From: Sipunculus nudus
Lineage: Eukaryota > Annelida > Sipuncula > Golfingiida > Sipunculidae
DNA length: 64,000 bases
Direction: 5' to 3'
NCBI GenBank assembly: GCA_026874595.1
Contig: CM049311.1
Coordinates: 75,208,953 to 75,272,952, forward strand
The translations under genes and the position numbers were made by a program. The notes beneath the pieces were generated by a model, which did no database searches, was not told the origin of the DNA, and saw nothing but the letters and a program-made list of their open reading frames with translations. This document shows, piece after piece, positions 58,801-64,000 of the stretch. Positions within the stretch are counted from its first letter, which is position 1; each line of letters begins with the position of its first letter.

Positions 58801-59217
58801 TACCTGATGTCTTGCTCTATGGACATCATTCATTCCTTTATACCTGTCATTTGCCCCTCACCTCCTCCTTCACGTTCCTAATTTTTCATATTTTCTCTTC
58901 ATATTTTAATCAGACATTTTCCTTGCAATTGTTTGTCTATGCGCTTAATTGTTCTTCTAAAAACTCCCTATATAGCTATGTCTGCCTGTCTGCCTCTGTG
59001 GGTTTTCCTAGAGTTATAGACGTAGAATGTATATTCCTTGTTTCCGTTTTTTCTTCTTTGTCTATCAATATGCTCAACTGTAATGTTACATATCTTTCAC
59101 TCTCTATGCCTGATGTAGCTCTGCATTTTTAAGGATGCTATGATATTATAGCTCTGTGTATGACGTATGTATACTTTACATATATATTGTATATATACAT
59201 ACTATGTATATCATCAT

Positions 59218-59246
59218 GTAATATATATATATATATATATATATAA
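59218..59246. repeat. (TA)n microsatellite
   Basis: About 14 TA units. Confidence 0.9.
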
Positions 59247-59716
59247 GATAACTGGAGGACACCAGAATGCTTTACTGGAGATCAAACATACACACAGATT
59301 AGATATCATTGACATCTGGATAAACTTAGACTTAAATACAATTTCTCTGGCTTCCTGCCGGCCGTGCTGGAGCTTTTTTACAACACACTCTGAGATCGTG
59401 TGTCTTAAACGGACAGAGATATGTTTATTGTCACCCTCCCGCGTCTGTAATGTGAAACTTTGATGAAGGTTTTTGCTTCTTGACATACATGGGTCTATGG
59501 ACATCAACACAGGATACAGCAAAGGCAAAACTATTATGTACACTAGAATTGTTAATTTGAGGTTAACTTATTTCCTGTTTTGATAAAGATGCTTTTTTAT
59601 GCTTCGTTATGGAATGGATGTTTATTTATATTTAAAGAATCTGAGGCCGTGCATGCTAAGAGTAACAGCTGTTTTCGATGGATAAAATATAACCACAACG
59701 ACTGTCTGTTTCTTGT

Positions 59717-59719
<3 letters not shown>

Positions 59720-59769
<50 letters not shown>

Positions 59770-59820
59770 AACCTCGTTGTGTCGAAGTTGAAGGGACCCT
59801 AAGAAAACTTTGACACATCC
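59720..59820. repeat. (TA)n tract abutting a pogo-like end
   Basis: TA run 59720-59766, immediately followed by TAGTGAAACCTCGTTG, close to the pogo/Tigger-like terminus at 37974. No second end found. Confidence 0.6.
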
Positions 59821-59960
59821 GAGTGTATGTGTGAGTGTCTTTACAAAGCCATGTAATACCTCTTGCTTTAAAAGTATTTAAAACAGAGTTTTTCAATAAC
59901 AAACATGGGGTCCGACTCGCCAGACACCTTTGTACGATCGATTTTTAAACAAATTTCCAG

Positions 59961-59962
<2 letters not shown>

Positions 59963-60006
<44 letters not shown>
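59963..60006. repeat. (TA)n microsatellite
   Basis: About 21 TA units. Confidence 0.9.
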
Positions 60007-60010
<4 letters not shown>

Positions 60011-61897
60011 ACACATAAAGAAGACGCTACCTTTATAGGCCCTATATATATAGGCCATATATATCAACACGTATCATGTCACCTGGTACCGATATCATCA
60101 TCACCACTTCCCTCACCCAGACACGGGGTTACAAGAGCATATAATTATACAGTCACTATACTGGCGCTACTAGGTTTCAGTAATACATGATACGCCCTCG
60201 CACAATGATGCCCCTATATCATACGGATTCAACACCACATGAACACGAGTGACGATGCATATCTTAAAAGATTTTATCCTGACTGGTTTGTTACGTCCGT
60301 CCATACTTAACGCTAAGGACCTTTTTGTCCCTGTTCAGTGCAAGTAGGCAAAAATACCAAAGCTTTAACAGAAGAGGGCGCGCGTGCATTGATTACCGAG
60401 GAAGGAACTGTCATGATATTTCCAGATCCAATGACGCAGGGATTATACTACTATAGATCGGAACAATGGATCTTTCTTGTTTTGCCCTCTAGGGTCAGAC
60501 ATCAATAGATGTTTACACACAAAAGGAAAAAAGCAATTTATAAATGAATACGAAATATATTGTAAAAAGGAATAAAGCAATTTATAACTGAATACGAAAT
60601 ATATTATCGCTGAACCACACCCTGGCTTTGTAATGCGAATTTTGTATGTTTCCAAAGGAAATCCTGTGTTGCAATTGTGTTAATTCTATATTTATCCACA
60701 TGTATGTTACGTATATTTATAATACTATTGGTGGAGAAGGGGTCAAGTGCGAATAAATCACCACTTTTTATATCAGTGATTTATAAGAATGCATGCATGT
60801 ATATCCGGAGGAAACATATGTTTGATGTAAGGATAAAGACTTATGTATCAGACTGCAATAAGCATCTTATACGATATCAATTTAATATATATATTATATA
60901 TGTATTGAGACTGAAAGTTTCATGTTATTTTGGATTGAATGTTAACGAATTACTGAGCCACTGATTTATTATAATTATAAATTTATAATAAATTATAATT
61001 TACTAGCTGCTCCCGTGGAAAATCCACGGCTCTATCTGATGCATATTTGTGTAGGGGCTGATAGGAACTAAACAACGCATATTTTAATCCTAAGGTTTTT
61101 GCAGGAACTTTTGTCATGTGTTTCACTTATATGATATAAAGATTACTTCTGCTATAGAATTCTCCAGGAACACCCTCTCCAAAAACAATTCTATTCCAGA
61201 AATCACACAAAAAATAATTTTTTTACCAGATAACAACATACGTCCGACAGCTTCATGGCTTGGAAAATATCGTAGATACAACGATTGTATAAAGAAGCAT
61301 TCTACTGTGAAATTATAAGAAAGATGCTTTGTATTAGTTGAAGCCAGGCGACTTCGTGAAACACGATGTTAATTCAGTGTAGTCATTTGAGGGTATAGTC
61401 TAAGGCATGTTAACATGCGTTATTTGTGTACACCCGCATACGTCGTTGAAGTCTCTTGTACGAGAAACGTTTAGCTGCGCATGTAAAAAAGATAAGCCCA
61501 AATATATTCCAACAGTATCAAATTTTTTGTTTAAGTACTGTAAATTGTCATGGAATCAGCAGGTCTGATGCAAAATTGCCAACTCTCCCAGATAAAAAGA
61601 AAGCAGGTAGACATATTTCGATGAAAGCATTAAGCAAAGAAACTACTTCAGCCTTGGTTCGTTGCATTGTCTTTCAGCAAATTAACGCAAAATGTAATAT
61701 ACAAATTTTGCTGAAAATTTGTAGAGGGATAGAGTAAAACTGCATCCGTAATCCATTACATTTTTGGAGGTAATCGGAATCACCATAATAATGTTTTTTC
61801 TTAAGTGCCATAATCACAATTCCACAAAAGAATAATTATACATAATTGACTATATTCCTTTGTCCTCAGGTAAAGCCGCCCATTCGTATGCAGTATG
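60007..61897. other. Non-coding interval
   Basis: No recognised gene. A small perfect hairpin CCGTGG-AAAAT-CCACGG lies at 61013-61029 next to TACTAGCTGC. The 93-codon frame 61456-61737 has no known feature. Confidence 0.4.
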
Positions 61898-62099
61898 CAC
61901 TCTTAGACATGGCTGTAGTTTCACGGTAGTTTACTGTGTTTCTTTCACGGTAGTACCGTCATTTCACGGCCCGGCCGTACTTTACTCGATTAACGGTAGA
62001 ATACCGTGAATTGAGCCAGCACTGGCGTCTTATCATGCCTTGTCACTATCTGGTCACACCAGGGGGCCCCGAGCACGTGCGTTTCCTTTGTTAACATCC

Positions 62100-62184
62100 G
62101 GGCGTTTTCAGGTTTTTCACCGCCATCTTTGACATTTCCTGCAGCTCGCAGAGGCGTACAATCTCGAATAATCCCATGTTTTCG
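62100..62184 (+). promoter_or_regulatory. Promoter / first-exon-like block inside element E
   Basis: Contains CCGCCATCTTTG (62120-62131), the complement of a YY1-type AAGATGGCGG motif common at TATA-less start sites. ATGTTTTCG then runs into the donor GTGAGT (62185-62190). It is GC-richer than its surroundings. The role is inferred. Confidence 0.45.
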
Positions 62185-62750
62185 GTGAGTTTACCTTTAT
62201 GCCTTGTTTCGCAAACTACTTTAGGAATCTTTAATTGGCACGTATGATATATATTTCTTTGGTAAATTTAGATGTTTTACCAAAACTGGCCACTCCAAAT
62301 CACACCATGCCTGGTTTGGTGGTATCACTGTTCGTGCTGTGTATTTTGTATATTGTGGGTAAAACGGTGTGTTGATATATTGCTAGTTAAATATATTTCA
62401 GATATACGGACCCGCGTGTATATCACATATTGGCTTACATGATTTACGAATTTAAATACAGCCTTTTTTTATCATCATGATAACACCACTGCTGTACATA
62501 CTTGTTTTAACTTATTTTATTCTTCATCATATGTGGAATAACATGTATGCCATTATGTGTGATTTAAATGAATATTCAGATTATTTTAGAAATACACTCT
62601 GCATATTTGTTTAAGTATTTGAGTATCTCATCGAAAATATCCAAGTTAATCTTTTTATTTATATCTCAATACATAATGTGTATATGATATATTTCAGACA
62701 ATCAAATCATGTTTATGTAACTGATACTTTTTGTATTTTTTCTGTTTTAG

Positions 62751-62894
62751 ATTATGAGTTTGACCCAAAGCAGAGAAATCAACAACTGCAGTCATCACCG
62801 ACCAGATGAATAAGACGAATAGGAATTACCACTTGGAAATACCACTTACTAAATATAGGCATCTTGGACGTAATATATAAATATATATACATAT

Positions 62895-62943
<49 letters not shown>

Positions 62944-63320
62944 CTTGTATATACATATGTATTATCTTGATATATATGATATATACATATTATGGTATTT
63001 TCGCGTGTAATTTGAACAGGCTGATTGTGAAAAACACGTGAGTTCATCAACACACTAACTGTATGATTGACACGGGGACTCAAAAGGCATATTTTATTTA
63101 AGACTGCAAAATGCAATACCGAGGTACACGGCTTGTAAAAAACACTTGTTATCTCTTACAAGTTTGTGTTACATTTCGCACAAATGTGTTTGTGTGTATG
63201 AACAGATGCATTTATATACACGTTTATGCATGTTTAATCATGTTTTTCTCAGAGTTGTTGATTTTGAATATGTGTATTGATAATTTGTTGTTTTATAATA
63301 AAGTTTTCCCTTGAATATAC
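62751..63320 (+). other. Candidate second exon and poly(A) site inside element E
   Basis: Acceptor TTTTTCTGTTTTAG ends at 62750. Joined to ATGTTTTCG the frame gives only 23 codons, reading MFSIMSLTQSREINNCSHHR then PDE and TAA at 62811-62813. It is therefore either a micropeptide, the start of a truncated captured gene, or non-coding RNA. AATAAA at 63297-63302 is followed by a T-rich stretch. Confidence 0.3.
62876..62941. repeat. (TA)n-rich tract
   Basis: Interrupted TA repeat inside the candidate second exon of element E. Confidence 0.85.
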
Positions 63321-63762
63321 ATTTTTTTGCTGTTTGTATCATTCTCATTCCTTCAATTTACCTTCCTATTTAGCGGCTCTCCCTGCCTGCCTCTAATACC
63401 TACCAAATTCAAAGTGACACAGGATCAAGTGTAAGCCCCCCCCCCCTTTCCCCACACACCCACATGTATACATAAACATACATATATAATATTACAATCG
63501 TACATAATCATAATAGTACCAAAAATATAATATTTTTATAATATTAATAATAACCACAATATTTTTACAGAGAATACCGTGAAAATACGGTATTCTACCG
63601 TAATTTGACCCGATAACGTATTTCTCAAAGTACGGTAGTCTACCGTTATTTTACGTCCTCCCGTAATCTGGAGATTACGATCTACCGTTTTTTTAAGGTA
63701 GACTACCGGCAGCGACGGATGCCGGTATACTACCGTTCACTTACGGCGCATGTCTAAGAGTG

Positions 63763-64000
63763 TAGTTCTGCTTCTCGCCGGGTGAACCCATGTTTCTTAA
63801 CTATGACAATGTTTTATATGAAACGTGCACGTATATATATATATGAACGAACGACTTATTAGAAGATTCTGGCGGGGATTTCAAAGTCCCCAAGAGACAG
63901 AGGACTTTTTTTTCAAACAACTCATAAATCAGCCGAACTATTAAAACCATGGTTATCATGGAACGATGCTTCTGAATGTAGAAAAATTAACATACCTGTA
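63763..64000. other. Non-coding, nothing recognised
   Basis: End of the window; no gene or repeat supported. Confidence 0.4.

Larger units (their letters stand above)
61898..63762. mobile_element. 1.9 kb TIR element with internal transcription-unit-like cargo (family E)
   Basis: Perfect 14-bp inverted ends CACTCTTAGACATG (61898-61911) and CATGTCTAAGAGTG (63749-63762). They extend as degenerate inverted repeats of ~120 bp or more rich in ACGGTAG/CTACCGT (for example ACGGTAGAATACCGT near 61993 and ACGGTATTCTACCGT near 63587). No transposase, so non-autonomous; flanking duplication unclear. Inside are a GC-richer promoter-like block, two possible exons, a (TA)n tract and a poly(A) signal. Confidence 0.75.

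Noticed and set aside
58692-59132. 146-codon + frame rich in Leu, Ser and aromatic residues
   Set aside because: Runs through a pyrimidine-rich minisatellite, which keeps the frame open without selection.
61013-61029. Hairpin CCGTGG/CCACGG near TACTAGC, with a similar TACTAGC start on the minus strand near 33118
   Set aside because: Might be retroelement starts, but two short matches are too little to support a family call.

Overview
The window reads as AT-rich nuclear DNA from an animal. Coding sequence is sparse, introns have GT-AG ends, and repeats are dense: long (TA)n tracts, LINE remnants, TIR elements, and several hairpin / (GTCC)n / tandem-core elements of a kind often met in molluscs. 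A bivalve or other mollusc is my best inference; nothing seen proves the taxon.

The only clear protein-coding content is a pair of tandem paralogues, both on the + strand, encoding secreted multi-domain proteins of the trypsin-inhibitor-like (TIL) cysteine-rich family, probable serine-protease inhibitors. Each has a small first exon (signal peptide, phase-1 donor) and one large second exon holding all TIL domains. Gene 1 (exons 4094-4169 and 21581-22860; 451 aa) has 7 TIL domains and a 17.4 kb intron. Gene 2 (exons 30174-30249 and 34630-35549; 331 aa) has 5 domains and a 4.4 kb intron. Promoters, introns and 3' flanks are all recognisably paired, so the locus is a tandem segmental duplication: unit 1 is about 3.7-28.6 kb and unit 2 about 29.8-42.9 kb. 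Both promoters keep a kappaB-like site and a composite AP-1/CRE-like site. Gene 1 also has a TATA box that is altered in gene 2. Behind both stop codons lies a dead, out-of-frame extra TIL domain.

Region by region: 0.3-2.1 kb, a hairpin/tandem-core element (family C) with a 580-bp higher-order repeat. 3.7-4.2 kb, promoter and exon 1 of gene 1. 4.2-20 kb, the gene 1 intron, filled by element families A, B and D and a decayed L1/Tx1-type LINE. 21-23 kb, a CR1-like LINE scrap, then exon 2 and the relict domain. 23-28.6 kb, 3' flank of unit 1 with a short MITE. 29.8-35.7 kb, gene 2. 35.7-42.9 kb, 3' flank of unit 2 with post-duplication insertions (two LINE fragments and pogo-like MITEs). 43-61 kb, mostly AT-rich non-coding DNA and microsatellites, a diverged third copy of the 3'-flank element (44.44-44.6 kb), a hAT transposase scrap (53.2 kb) and a second family B element (58 kb). 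61.9-63.8 kb, a TIR element carrying what looks like a promoter, two small exons and a poly(A) signal.

The two inhibitor genes probably act together as secreted protease inhibitors with different predicted reactive-site (P1) residues per domain (Ala, Arg, and one Glu), perhaps in defence; the kappaB-like promoter sites fit this but do not prove it. Most other open frames are chance or antisense shadows. I had no alignment or search tools, so repeat boundaries away from exact motifs are approximate.
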